A stretch of DNA of 64,000 bases from a bacterium (GTDB lineage: Bacteria > CAIWAD01). The stretch lies in the NCBI GenBank assembly GCA_030429345.1, contig JAUIFJ010000015.1:30670-94669 (forward strand), in the 5' to 3' direction. Under the pieces are notes generated by a model, which was not told the origin of the DNA, did not search any database, and saw nothing but the letters and a program-made list of their open reading frames with translations. The position numbers and the translations under genes are program-made. Within the stretch, counting starts at the first letter, position 1. The number at the start of each line of letters is the position of its first letter. Of this stretch, positions 37,701 to 46,801 are shown piece after piece.

Positions 37701-40700
37701 GCTGCTGATCCAGGTATTGCCCCAGGCGTCGGGGCCGCCGCCGGCGGCGTTGATCACGCTCGTGATCAATGCCAGATCCAGGAAGGCCTCCGAATTGTCG
37801 GAATCAATGCTGACGGAGGCGTTGTCCGTGAAGGTGCCGGTTTCTTCGGGAATCGTGACCATCACGTCCACGACCAGGCTCGCCTGGGGAGCGATGACTC
37901 CCGTGTTGCCGGCAGGCTGTCCATCGATGGTGATCTCGATCTCCAGCTGGTCCTCCGTGAGGGTCAGCGTGTAGCTGTCCTCGACGAGTCCGCCGTTGAA
38001 GAGGGTGAAGCTGCTCTGGATCACATCCCCCGGGCCGCCGCTCATCCCGAGCGGATCGGGGTTCGCGCTGACCGTATACTCGGGAATGATCAGGTCGAAG
38101 CGCACGGTCCACTCCGGCAGGGGCTCGAAAGGCGCGCCGTCGATGAGCACGTTGAGGCCGTCGTCCCCGGCGCCGTTCTCGAAGCCGATGGTGCAGTTGT
38201 CCAGGTCGAGTCCGTTGGCCAGGCTCTGGTAGTTCTGGTATACCTGGCCCGCGGCGAAATCGAAGACCGCCTGCGCCGTGATGGAACCCGGCGCGAAGGA
38301 CTCCGCCACCTCGTCGAAGGTGAGCACGAAGCGGTCCTGGTCGTCCGTGCCGTAATACACCTGCCCGCCGGCCGCCGGGTCCAGGAAGTCCCAGAAGAGG
38401 GCGAAGAGATTGTTGGGAGTGCCGACCGCGGGGAAGCTCTGGTTGACGCCGGATGCCATGCCCGTCGGCGAAAAGCCGTAGATGCCGTTGCTGCCGACAT
38501 AGAGCTGGCTGTAGGAGTCGCCGTAGAAGGAAAGGGCGCCGCCCAGCTCGAGCGGTCCGGCAACGCCGTTGCTCGCCAGCGTCAGGTAGGTGCGGTCTTC
38601 TTCCGGCAGGTCGACCCAGAAATAGTCCACATCCCCGCCGGCGCTGCTGGTCCAGCTGTTGCCCCAGGCGTCGGGGCCGCCTCCGGAAGCATTCACGACG
38701 GCTGTCGTGACCGCCAGGTTGATCACATCCTCGGAGTTATCGGAGCTGATGAGCACGAAAGCATTGTCTGTAAAGGTGTCGATCTCTTCGGGAATCGTGA
38801 CCTCGACCTCGAAACTGGCGCTGCCGGCGGGGTCGATGGTGCCCGTATTGCTGGCCGGTTCGCCGTCCACAAGCAGCTGGATCCCGAGAACGTCCTCGGT
38901 CGCCGCCAGGCTGTAGCTGTCCGGTTGCGTGCCGGCATTGAAGACCGAAACCGTTCCGCTGAGCACATCGCCGGGACCGCCGCCCAGCAGGAGCGGGTTG
39001 GGGTTGGCGCTGGAGGCGTAGTCCGGAATGATCAGGTCGAAGCGGATCGTCCAGGGAGCGAAGGGCAGGAAAGGCTGGCTGTTGAAGACCACCGTCAGGC
39101 CATCCGAGCCATCGGAGTTCTCGATGCCGATGGTGCAGCTGCTCAGGTCGATCCCGTCCGCCAGTTCGCTGTAGTTGTGGTACACCGAGCCGTTCTCGAA
39201 ATCGATCACCGACTGGGCGACGACATTGCCCGGCCCGGAAGGATACTCGATCACCCCGTCATAGGTCAGGATGAATCGACCGCTCTCGTCGTTTCCGTAA
39301 TACACCTGGCCGCCGTCGGCAGGATCCAGATCGTCCCAGAAAAGCGCAAGAAGATTGTTGGGGAAGGTGGCGTTGGGAAGTTCCTGATTGGAAAGCGAGG
39401 TCATCGAGGTCGGGTCGAAGCCGTAGTAGCCGTTCGAGCCGACGTAGACCTGGCTGTAGGCGTCGCCGTAGAAGTTGAGCGAACCGTTCATCGGGAAGGG
39501 GCCGCTGACCGAATCGTCGCCCAGGTCCGTGACATAGGTGCGGTCCTCTTCGGGAAGATCGACCCAGAAGTGCTCGTCGGTGCTCCAGGTGTTGCCCCAG
39601 ATGTCCGGGCCGCCGCCGGCGGCGTTGACCACGGAGGTCAGCACATCCACCGTGGCGCTGACATCGGCATTGTCCGAGTCGATGCTCACCAGCGCCGCGT
39701 CCTCATAGGTGCCCATCTCCCCGTCGATCATGGCGATGACATCGATGGTGATGCTTCCCTCCGGCTGGAGGGTGCCCGTATTGCCGATCGGCGTTCCCTG
39801 GTAGCTGAGTGTCACATCCACCAGGTCCTGTGTCACGGCCAGGGCATAGCTGTCTTCCAGCTGGCCGCGGTTGGTGATGGTGAAGCTGGCGTTGAGCACA
39901 TCGCCCGGGCCGCCGGTCTGGGTGATCAGCGCCGGCTCGGCCGTGACGCCATAGTCCGGCGGAACCAGGTTGAAGAGGATCGACTGGCCCTGGTAGTGCG
40001 CGCTGGCGTCCCCCACGTTCAGGCCTCGTGTGCCCGTGTGGTCGATGCCGCTGCTCTCGCAGAGCGCTCCCGTATCGTCCAGCAGATCGTACTGGAACTG
40101 AATGTCGCCATTGCCGTAGAGGATCACCTGGAAGGTCTGGACATTGTCCCGGTCCGTGTAGCCGGCCAGGTCGACCCAGGTGACGACAAAGCGGTCGGGT
40201 TCCGTCATCGCGCCGTAATACAGGTGACTCGTGTCCTTGTGGTACATGTCCAGCGACCAGGGGTCGATCAGCCGGTAGTCCGACACGTCGTCAGGCAGCC
40301 GGTAGGAGAAGCTGGGTGTCGCCCCCTCGTTGCCGACCATGATCACCCCGTTGGCGCTGAAGCGCACCTGATCCACCGTGTCATCGTAGAAGGGGAAGGA
40401 GAAGGGCAGGGTCATCCAGTCGGAAAAGGTGTCATCCTGGTTGAGGCCCGGCCAAAGCTCGGTATGCTCCTCTGCCACTGGATCGATCCAGGCGAAGGGC
40501 ATGCCGTTCTCCTCGTCCTGGTCATAGGCGGAGTAGCCGTATTCGTCCGGACCCCAGGACTCGTCCGTTCCCTGGCCGCCCTTGCGGACTTGCCTGGGCT
40601 GAGTCGGAAAACGCGCAAGCAATTGCTCCTTCTCCGCTGGACTCAGGGGCTGTCCAGCCAGATGCCGCATTCTCAGGAGATCCAGCGGATCCTTGGCCTC

Positions 40701-40985
40701 AGGCGGTGTCTGCGCAGGGCTTAGGATCTGTGATGACAGTTCGCTGGCCAGGTGCTCGGCGCGCCTTTCAGCCTGCTCTTCCGCGTTTGCTGCGCGCTCA
40801 GCCTCCGCATGGGAAGGCTGCTGGACAGCCGGTTCCTTTGCCTCTGACAGTTCCGTCTTGCGCAGCGCCTGAAGCTCGCGCTCCTTTTCGGCCTGCTCTT
40901 CCGGACTCAAGGCTTCAGCGACAAGCGCGGCAGGCAGAAGAAGCGCTGCCAGGGCAAAAGCCCGTTTCCTGCTGTGGTTCCTCAT
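34788..40985 (-). CDS. Giant secreted modular protein 1 with C-terminal FlgD-Ig/T9SS-like domain
   Basis: 2065 aa. Signal peptide to about 25, then a Glu/Ala-rich charged linker (26-145). A first nidogen-like module (GPDEYGYSAYDQDEENG...) is followed by three similar modules of about 330 aa. Each has a WGNTW-type start, VDLPEEDRTY, YSQVYVGSNGYYGF, LFWDDLDPADGGQVYYG and an Ig-like tail (GGPGDV...NTG...SDNS). A fourth variant begins GPDEYGYFWSTTD. Then a propeller-like region (TTISAMTAGHDYQGIAWDSRDN) and an NPFNPSTMLRVALP C-terminal domain with GVYFYRV...KMMLMK, as in type IX-like cargo. It is likely a surface adhesin or extracellular matrix protein. Long open frames on the opposite strand are shadows. 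Confidence 0.85.
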   Translation of the reverse strand: MRNHSRKRAFALAALLLPAALVAEALSPEEQAEKERELQALRKTELSEAKEPAVQQPSHAEAERAANAEEQAERRAEHLASELSSQILSPAQTPPEAKDPLDLLRMRHLAGQPLSPAEKEQLLARFPTQPRQVRKGGQGTDESWGPDEYGYSAYDQDEENGMPFAWIDPVAEEHTELWPGLNQDDTFSDWMTLPFSFPFYDDTVDQVRFSANGVIMVGNEGATPSFSYRLPDDVSDYRLIDPWSLDMYHKDTSHLYYGAMTEPDRFVVTWVDLAGYTDRDNVQTFQVILYGNGDIQFQYDLLDDTGALCESSGIDHTGTRGLNVGDASAHYQGQSILFNLVPPDYGVTAEPALITQTGGPGDVLNASFTITNRGQLEDSYALAVTQDLVDVTLSYQGTPIGNTGTLQPEGSITIDVIAMIDGEMGTYEDAALVSIDSDNADVSATVDVLTSVVNAAGGGPDIWGNTWSTDEHFWVDLPEEDRTYVTDLGDDSVSGPFPMNGSLNFYGDAYSQVYVGSNGYYGFDPTSMTSLSNQELPNATFPNNLLALFWDDLDPADGGQVYYGNDESGRFILTYDGVIEYPSGPGNVVAQSVIDFENGSVYHNYSELADGIDLSSCTIGIENSDGSDGLTVVFNSQPFLPFAPWTIRFDLIIPDYASSANPNPLLLGGGPGDVLSGTVSVFNAGTQPDSYSLAATEDVLGIQLLVDGEPASNTGTIDPAGSASFEVEVTIPEEIDTFTDNAFVLISSDNSEDVINLAVTTAVVNASGGGPDAWGNSWTSSAGGDVDYFWVDLPEEDRTYLTLASNGVAGPLELGGALSFYGDSYSQLYVGSNGIYGFSPTGMASGVNQSFPAVGTPNNLFALFWDFLDPAAGGQVYYGTDDQDRFVLTFDEVAESFAPGSITAQAVFDFAAGQVYQNYQSLANGLDLDNCTIGFENGAGDDGLNVLIDGAPFEPLPEWTVRFDLIIPEYTVSANPDPLGMSGGPGDVIQSSFTLFNGGLVEDSYTLTLTEDQLEIEITIDGQPAGNTGVIAPQASLVVDVMVTIPEETGTFTDNASVSIDSDNSEAFLDLALITSVINAAGGGPDAWGNTWISSAGGDVDYFWVDLPEEDRTYITDLGDDSVSGPFEMNGTISFYGNPYSSVYVGSNGVYGFDQLGLNSLGNENFPDPSTPNNCLALFWDDLDPADGGQVYYGNDEDGRFVLTYDGVIEYPSGPGNVVAQSVFDFESGYVFHNYNQLADGIDLSSCTIGIENSDGSDGLTVLYNNDPFPPASQWTVRFSLGAPPDYFPVLEDGVNTAGGVDSQVTVPVSVTNNGLVEDSFVIAASGTSDVEVQVLINGTPGNTTPTVQPLEAFEFELEFDIPEVPADIQYVFDVTATSSGDPSRQDATTVSLTVVPVQGGPDEYGYFWSTTDADGQVEYDWVELDSPNPAPATDDGFAGPFDIGFTWNHYGVDYTQVWIGSNGMIGFAETGMNSLGNQQLPNTSTPNAVIAMFWDDLDPDSNNDGTIEYGTQDGLFVVNYLGVPEFPGGQTSGRITAQVILDPDEEAVRINYQNFENDLDMLSATIGQENADGTQGFWCNYNSQGWMPTPESAVWFGFNVIGPSGPYAVDIDPSEQDGVGVNGEYAEYTFEVENRGENPSAFSIESEGHIWDVTWHDVDAAWAEITAIPELAYDEVFNLGVRHFVPEEPESFTDLAVFTVTSTVEETAFAEASFLTAASCTHIEQLTQNLTGNGLFGMVNLSDGEGMGDGQILWNASSVNRFVMQDSEDGSATTISAMTAGHDYQGIAWDSRDNTVWVSYLAGISHKNTDGSTIASFEPAILAEGTGRMPMGLAYDADSEILWAVCSNAGFDEVVRIDISDPANPVDLSAEVLPWSGGVPGAAGADYDEGSDQLLLVNRSTGSMECFLDLGNGQVEPRGDFCPSGLEDVHGIALHTDGTVFLGATNGLAHPVEHYMAPCAVTDVASGPALPERFELGANYPNPFNPSTMLRVALPQAGQVKLEVYNLLGQRQSLLWNDRLDAGWHEFRFDGSALASGVYFYRVTVADNGGASLYSDVRKMMLMK

Positions 40986-41237
40986 GGACCTGAACTCCCT
41001 TCTATCAATGGGATGGATGCACTACAAACGGCCAGGGCGGCCGAAGGGAAAAGCGAACAGGCCCACAATATGCCGGAATCCCCTCCCCGATTCCACCCCT
41101 TTTCCAAAGGCCGTGGAGAAACCTGTTTCTGGTTGTGCCGGTAACATCAGGTGCTTGCAAGGCAGGTTGGGAAATGGATCCAGGCAGGATCGGACTCGAC
41201 GATGACCAAGGATTCCGGCATGGAAGTGGCGACAGCT

Positions 41238-41336
41238 GTCCTCTGGTGAGGACTTAAAATAACGGGGTTCAAAGCCATGCACTGTGAGTAGGAGCGTGCA
41301 CACGCTCTTTTCCCACTTTCGTCCACTCCACAGTAC
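41238..41336 (+). repeat. 99-bp dispersed repeat, copy D
   Basis: Left palindrome identical to copy C; the right one has drifted (GTCC-N8-GTAC, 41321-41336). Core inverted repeat intact. It lies between giant gene 1 start and giant gene 2 stop. Confidence 0.92.
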
Positions 41337-41392
41337 ACCCCCGCCCACATCCTGAACAACCCCATCCCCCCACCAGGACACCCACCCACCCC

Positions 41393-41438
41393 ACTTCATA
41401 CTTCATACTTCATCCTTCATACTTCGTACTTCATCCTT
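41393..41438. repeat. 7-bp microsatellite (ACTTCAT)n
   Basis: Six imperfect head-to-tail ACTTCAT units (two single-base variants) followed by CCTT. It sits just beyond the terminator of giant gene 2; the equivalent position by giant gene 1 has only a short trace. Confidence 0.8.
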
Positions 41439-41446
41439 AAGAGAAA

Positions 41447-41474
41447 GCCCCCGCCGGCCGAAACCGACGGGGGC
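41447..41474 (-). terminator. Terminator after giant surface protein 2
   Basis: Same GCCCCCG / CGGGGGC hairpin as at 34710-34737, followed on the minus strand by TTTCTCT. It lies 51 bp past the stop. Confidence 0.75.
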
Positions 41475-41524
41475 CCGAGTTCAGGTCCCGGCGGGAACCG
41501 CGCCGGGAGCCTGGAAGATGCGTG

Positions 41525-44500
41525 TTACTTCATCAGCATCATCTTGCGCACGTCGCTGTAGAGCGAGGCGCCGCCGTTGTCGGCGACCGTCACACGGTAG
41601 AAGTAGACGCCGCTCGCCAGCGCGCTGCCGTCGAAGCGGAACTCGTGCCAGCCCGCGTCCAGGCGGTCGTTCCACAGCAGGGACTGCCGCTGGCCGAGCA
41701 GGTTGTATACTTCCAGCTTGACCTGGCCCGCCTGGGGCAGGGCCACGCGCAGCATGGTGCTCGGGTTGAAAGGATTCGGATAGTTGGCGCCCAGCTCGAA
41801 ACGCTCCGGCAGGGCCGGTCCGCTCGCAACATCCGTGACGGCGCAGGGAGCCATGTAGTGCTCCACGGGATGCGCCAGGCCGTTGGTCGCGCCCAGGAAG
41901 ACCGTGCCGTCCGTATACAGGGCAATGCCGTGTACATCCTCCAGCCCGCTGGGACAGAAGTCGCCGCGCGGTTCGATCTCGCCGGTGCCCAGGTCCAGGA
42001 AGCACTCCATGGAACCAGTGCTGCTGTTCACAAGGATCAGCTGGTCGCTGCCTTCGTCGTAGTCCGCGCCGGCCGCGCCGGGCACGCCGCCGCTCCAGGG
42101 CAGCGCTTCCGCGCTCAGGTCGACCGGGTTGGCGGAATCGCTGATGTCGATGCGCACCACCTCGTCGAAACCGGCGTTGGAACACACGGCCCAGAGGATC
42201 TCGCTGTCCGCGTCGTAGGCCAGGCCCATCGGCGTGCGCCCCGTGCCTTCGGCGAGAATCGCCGGTTCGAAAGAGGCAATCGTCGAGCCGTCCGTGTTCT
42301 TGTGGCTGATGCCGCCCAAGTAGCTGACCCAGACCGTGTTGTCCCGGCTGTCCCAGGCGATGCCCTGGTAGTCGTGTCCGGCGGTCATCGCGGAAATCGT
42401 CGTCGCGGAGCCGTCCTCCGAGTCCTGCATCACGAAGCGGTTGACCGAACTGGCGTTCCAGAGGATCTGGCCGTCGTCCATGCCCTCGCCGTCGCTCAGG
42501 TGAACCATGCCGAAAAGCCCGGTGCCGGTCAGGTTGCCCGTCAGCTGATCCATGTGGGTGCAGCTGGCCGCGGTCAGCACGGTGGCTTCCGCGAAGGCCA
42601 TCGGCTCCATGGTGGAAGTGACCTCGAAACTCACCAGATCGGTGAAGCTTTCCGGCTCCTCGGGCACATGGTGTCTCACACCCAGGTTGAAGACCTCGTC
42701 ATAGGCCAGCTCGGGGATCGCCGTGATCTCGGCCCAGGCGGCGTCTACATCATGCCAGGTCACGTCCCAGACATGGCCTTCGGAGGCGATGCTGAAAGCG
42801 CTGGCATTCTCGCCGCGGTTCTCCACCTCGAAGGTATACTCGGCATAGCCGCCGTTGACGCCCACCCCCTGCTGCGATTCCGGATCGATGTCGACGGCGT
42901 AGGGACCGCTGGGACCGATCACGTTGAAGCCGAACCAGACCGAGCTCTCGTTGGTCGGCACCCAGCCCAGGCTGTTGAAGTTGCACCAGAAGCCCTGCGC
43001 GCCGCCGGCGCCCTCCTGGCCGATCGTCGCGCTGCTCGTGTCGATGCCTCCGTCGAGGCTCTGGTAGTTGATGCGCACGGCCTCTTCGTCGGGATCAAGG
43101 ATCACCTGCACGGTAATGGAGCCGTCGCCTCCGAACTCGGATACGGCCGTATACTGCGCAACGAAGATCTCGCCGTTGGCCTCGTAGCTCACTGTGCCGC
43201 CTGCGCCGGGATTGAGGTCGTCCCAGAAGAAGGCGATCAGGTCGCTGGGGTCGTTCGGATCCGGAAGGTCCTGGTTGCCCAGGCTCCACATGTTGGTCTC
43301 GTTGAAGCCCATGTAGCCGTTGCTGGCGATGAAGACCTGCGTGTAGTCGTTGCCGTAGTGGTTCCAGGTGAGGCCCATGTCGATGGGATCGCTGTAGTCG
43401 TCATCTCCAAGGGTCAGGACGACCGGGTTCTGCATTTCGTACCACTCGTACTCCACCTGGCCGCCGGCATCGGTCGTGCTCCAGAAGTAGCCGTAGTCGT
43501 CAGGTCCGCCCTGGGTCGGCACCACGACCAGCGTCACCGTCGTGGCATCCTGCGCCGTCGAGTTGCCGACGCTGGTCGCCGTCAGGTCGAAGGTATACGT
43601 AATGTCCGAGGGCGAATCCGGAATGTCGAATTCCAGCTCGATCCCGAAGCTCTCCAGGGGCTGGACGACCGGGGTCGTGTTGCCCGGGGTTCCGTTGATC
43701 AGCACATCCACTTCCACATCGCCCGTCCCGGAGGCGGTGATGGTGAAGGAATCCTGCAGCAGGCCGTTGTTCGTGACATCCACGAAGGCGCTGACCTGCG
43801 AATCGACGGGGCCGACCGCGCTGACGCCGTCCTCGAGGGCGGGGTAGTAGTCGGGCGGAGCGCCGAGCTCGAAGAGCACCGTCCACTGCGAGGCCGGCGG
43901 AAAGGGGGCTCCGTTGTATACAACGGTCAGGCCGTCGCTGCCGTCCGCGTTCTCGATGCCGATGGTGCAGCTGGAGATGTCGATGCCGTCGGCCAGGGCG
44001 GCATAATTGTGATACACATGCCCCGCGGCGAAGTCGATCACGGCCTGGGCGACGATATTGCCCGGTCCGCTGGGATACTCGATGACCCCGTCGTAGGTCA
44101 ACACGAAGCGGCCGTCGTCGTCCGTGCCGTAGTAGACCTGTCCTCCATCCGCCGGATCCATGTCGTCCCAGAAAAGGGCCAGGATGTTGTTCGGGGCGTT
44201 GGCGTTCGGGAACTCCTGGTTGCTGAGCGAGCTCATCGAGGCAGGATCGAATCCGTAGTATCCGTTGGAACCGACGTAGACATCGCTGTAGCTCTCGCCA
44301 TAGTAGCTCAAGGCGCCTCCCATGGGGAAGGGGCCGCTGACGCTGTCGTCGCCGAGATCCGTCACGTATACACGGTCCGCCTCGTCCAGCTCCACCCAGA
44401 AGTACTCGATGTCGCCGCCGTTGCTGCTGGTCCAGGTGTTGCCCCAGCTGTCGGGACCGCCGCCGGAGGCGTTGATCACCAGCGTCGAGACCGGCATCCC

Positions 44501-46687
44501 GTCCGTTCCGTCGGAGTTGTCCGAACTGACCTGCACCAGGGCCTCGTCCGTGAAGGTGCCGGTCTCATCCGGAATCGTCACCACCACGTCGATCGTCAGG
44601 CTGCTTTCCGCCGCGATGCTGCCCGTGTTGCTGATCTCCTCGCCGTTCAGCAGGAGCTGCACGGCGAGCACATCCTCTGTCACACTCAATGCATAGCTGT
44701 CCGGGGTCGTGCCGGCATTGAAGATCGTGAAGTCGCCCGTGACCGTGTCACCGGGACCGCCGCTCAGGCCCAGGATCTCGGGGGAGATGCTGAAGGCGTA
44801 GTCCGGGACGATCAGGTCGAAACGCAGGCTCCAGCCCGCGGTGGGCACATAGGGATCTCCATCCGTGAGGAGGTGCAGGGCATCGTCGCCGGCAGCATTC
44901 TCCATGCCGACCGTGCAGCCGGCGACATCGATGCCGTTCTCCAGGGCGTCATAGTTGAAGAAGACCTGGCCCGCCGTGAAATCCACGACGGCCTGCATGG
45001 TGAGGGTTCCCGCTCCGCCGTACTCGCTGACCTGGTCGAAAGTCAACACGAGACGCCCGTCCTCGTCGTTGCCGTAATACACGGTTCCGCCGGAAGCCGG
45101 ATTGAGGTCGTCCCAGAACATGTAGAACTGGGCGTTCGGGGTCCCGCCGTCGGGCAGGACGGCATTGAAGCGGGAGGCCATGTTGTCGGGAACGAAGCCG
45201 AAGTAGCCGTTGCTGGCCACGTAGAACTCCGAGTAGGACTCGCCGTAGAAGGTCAGCGCGCCGCCCATGGGGAAGGGACCCGCGGAATTGTCATCGCCCA
45301 GCGTCACCGGCGTGCGGTCCTCTTCCGGCAGATCTACCCAGAAGCTCTCGACGCTGGTCCAGGTGTTTCCCCAGTTGTCCGGGCCGCCGCCGGCGGCATT
45401 GATCACGGAGGTCGACACGTCGACCGCCGCGCTGGCGGCGGCATTGTCCGAGGAAACGCCGATCACGGCCAAGTCGTCGTAGGTGCCCATCTCCTCGTCG
45501 ATGATCGCGGTCACGTCGATCGTCATCGTCCCGGCGGGCTGGATCGTGCCCGTATTGCCGATGGGCGTCCCCTGGTAGCTCAGGGTCACCTCGACCAGAT
45601 CCTGTGTCACATCCAGGGTGTAGCTGTCGGCCAGCTGGCCCATGTTCGTGATCGTGAAGCTGGCATTGAGCACGTCGCCGGGATTTCCCGTCTGGGCGAT
45701 GGTCGCCGGATCGACGGCAACGGCGTAGTCGGGCAGGGTCAGGTTGAAGAGGAGCGACTGCCCCGTGTAGTGCGCCGAGGCGTCCCCCACGTTCAGGCCG
45801 CGCGTGCCCGTGTGATCCAGGCCGCTGCTCTCGCAGAGAGCGCCCGTCTCGTCGATGTCGCCGTACTGGAACTGGATGTCCCCGTCGGGGAAGAGCAGGA
45901 CCTGGAAGGTCTGGAAGACTTCGCGGTCGTCGTAGCCCGCCAGGTCGATCCAGGTGACGACGAAGGCCTCCGGGTCCTCCTGCACGCCGTACCAGGCCTG
46001 CGAGGTCTCGGCAGTGTGATACATATCCAGGGACCACGGGTCGATCAGCCGGAAATCGGTCACGTCATCCGGCAGCCGGTAGGAGAACGAGGGCGTGGCT
46101 CCTTCGCCGCCCATCATGATCACGCCATTGGCGCTGAAACGCAGCGAATCGACCTCGTCGTCGTAGAAGGGGAAGGAGAAAGGCAGCGTGAGCCAATCGG
46201 ACATGGTGTCGTCCTGGTTCACTCCCTCCCAGATCCGCGTGTGCCCTTCGGCCAGCGGGTCGATCCAGGCGAAGGGCATGCCGTTCTCCTCGTCCTGGTC
46301 ATAGGCCGAATAGCCGAACTCGTCCGGTCCCCAGACCTCGTCGACGGTGTGATCCGGCCCCTTCGGTCGGGGATTCGCGGACCGGAAGCGATCCGCCAGC
46401 TGCGCCTTTTGCGAGCTCGTAAGGGGATCCCCGTCCAGGTGGCGCTGCATCAGCTGCTCGAGGGGATCTTTTTGTGTGACCGCGACGGCCGGGTCCGAGG
46501 CCCCGCCGGCATGCCGCGCCGGCTGATCCGCCAGCTTCTCGGCATGCAGGGCCTGGGCGCCCGAGTGCTGCAAGGCTTGCCGCTTGTCTTCGAGTTCCTC
46601 CGGGGTCAAGGTCCCTGCAAAGACAAGGGCCGGCAGCAGGAAGGCTCCTGTTCCCAGCGCTGCCATTGAGCGAAATGATTGTACCAT
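41525..46687 (-). CDS. Giant secreted modular protein 2, paralogue of protein 1
   Basis: 1720 aa from ATG 46687 (TTG 46690 adjoins it; GGGAG about 9 nt upstream). Same architecture as the 34788-40985 protein but one module shorter: signal peptide, charged linker, nidogen-like module, two WGNTW modules, the GPDDYGYFWSTTD module, propeller-like region and FlgD-Ig C-terminus. The last about 400 residues and their DNA are almost identical between paralogues, while N-terminal linkers differ, pointing to tandem duplication with later module change or gene conversion. Confidence 0.85.
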   Translation of the reverse strand: MVQSFRSMAALGTGAFLLPALVFAGTLTPEELEDKRQALQHSGAQALHAEKLADQPARHAGGASDPAVAVTQKDPLEQLMQRHLDGDPLTSSQKAQLADRFRSANPRPKGPDHTVDEVWGPDEFGYSAYDQDEENGMPFAWIDPLAEGHTRIWEGVNQDDTMSDWLTLPFSFPFYDDEVDSLRFSANGVIMMGGEGATPSFSYRLPDDVTDFRLIDPWSLDMYHTAETSQAWYGVQEDPEAFVVTWIDLAGYDDREVFQTFQVLLFPDGDIQFQYGDIDETGALCESSGLDHTGTRGLNVGDASAHYTGQSLLFNLTLPDYAVAVDPATIAQTGNPGDVLNASFTITNMGQLADSYTLDVTQDLVEVTLSYQGTPIGNTGTIQPAGTMTIDVTAIIDEEMGTYDDLAVIGVSSDNAAASAAVDVSTSVINAAGGGPDNWGNTWTSVESFWVDLPEEDRTPVTLGDDNSAGPFPMGGALTFYGESYSEFYVASNGYFGFVPDNMASRFNAVLPDGGTPNAQFYMFWDDLNPASGGTVYYGNDEDGRLVLTFDQVSEYGGAGTLTMQAVVDFTAGQVFFNYDALENGIDVAGCTVGMENAAGDDALHLLTDGDPYVPTAGWSLRFDLIVPDYAFSISPEILGLSGGPGDTVTGDFTIFNAGTTPDSYALSVTEDVLAVQLLLNGEEISNTGSIAAESSLTIDVVVTIPDETGTFTDEALVQVSSDNSDGTDGMPVSTLVINASGGGPDSWGNTWTSSNGGDIEYFWVELDEADRVYVTDLGDDSVSGPFPMGGALSYYGESYSDVYVGSNGYYGFDPASMSSLSNQEFPNANAPNNILALFWDDMDPADGGQVYYGTDDDGRFVLTYDGVIEYPSGPGNIVAQAVIDFAAGHVYHNYAALADGIDISSCTIGIENADGSDGLTVVYNGAPFPPASQWTVLFELGAPPDYYPALEDGVSAVGPVDSQVSAFVDVTNNGLLQDSFTITASGTGDVEVDVLINGTPGNTTPVVQPLESFGIELEFDIPDSPSDITYTFDLTATSVGNSTAQDATTVTLVVVPTQGGPDDYGYFWSTTDAGGQVEYEWYEMQNPVVLTLGDDDYSDPIDMGLTWNHYGNDYTQVFIASNGYMGFNETNMWSLGNQDLPDPNDPSDLIAFFWDDLNPGAGGTVSYEANGEIFVAQYTAVSEFGGDGSITVQVILDPDEEAVRINYQSLDGGIDTSSATIGQEGAGGAQGFWCNFNSLGWVPTNESSVWFGFNVIGPSGPYAVDIDPESQQGVGVNGGYAEYTFEVENRGENASAFSIASEGHVWDVTWHDVDAAWAEITAIPELAYDEVFNLGVRHHVPEEPESFTDLVSFEVTSTMEPMAFAEATVLTAASCTHMDQLTGNLTGTGLFGMVHLSDGEGMDDGQILWNASSVNRFVMQDSEDGSATTISAMTAGHDYQGIAWDSRDNTVWVSYLGGISHKNTDGSTIASFEPAILAEGTGRTPMGLAYDADSEILWAVCSNAGFDEVVRIDISDSANPVDLSAEALPWSGGVPGAAGADYDEGSDQLILVNSSTGSMECFLDLGTGEIEPRGDFCPSGLEDVHGIALYTDGTVFLGATNGLAHPVEHYMAPCAVTDVASGPALPERFELGANYPNPFNPSTMLRVALPQAGQVKLEVYNLLGQRQSLLWNDRLDAGWHEFRFDGSALASGVYFYRVTVADNGGASLYSDVRKMMLMK

Positions 46688-46801
46688 CAACCTGTTCTCC
46701 CTTCGTTGGGGGTGTGTGGGAATGAAACTGCAACCGGATGTGGAACCGGCAACCCGCGCCCCCGGGGGGCACGTGGATCATCCGGTGTAAAAAACCTGCC
46801 G

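Noticed and set aside
34785-46669. Very long open frames on the plus strand opposite both giant genes (34785-40724, 41522-46669)
   Set aside because: They are mirror frames kept open by repeated, GC-biased codons; the translations are low-complexity (Val/Ala/Arg/His-rich), while the minus-strand frames have signal peptides, domains and terminators.
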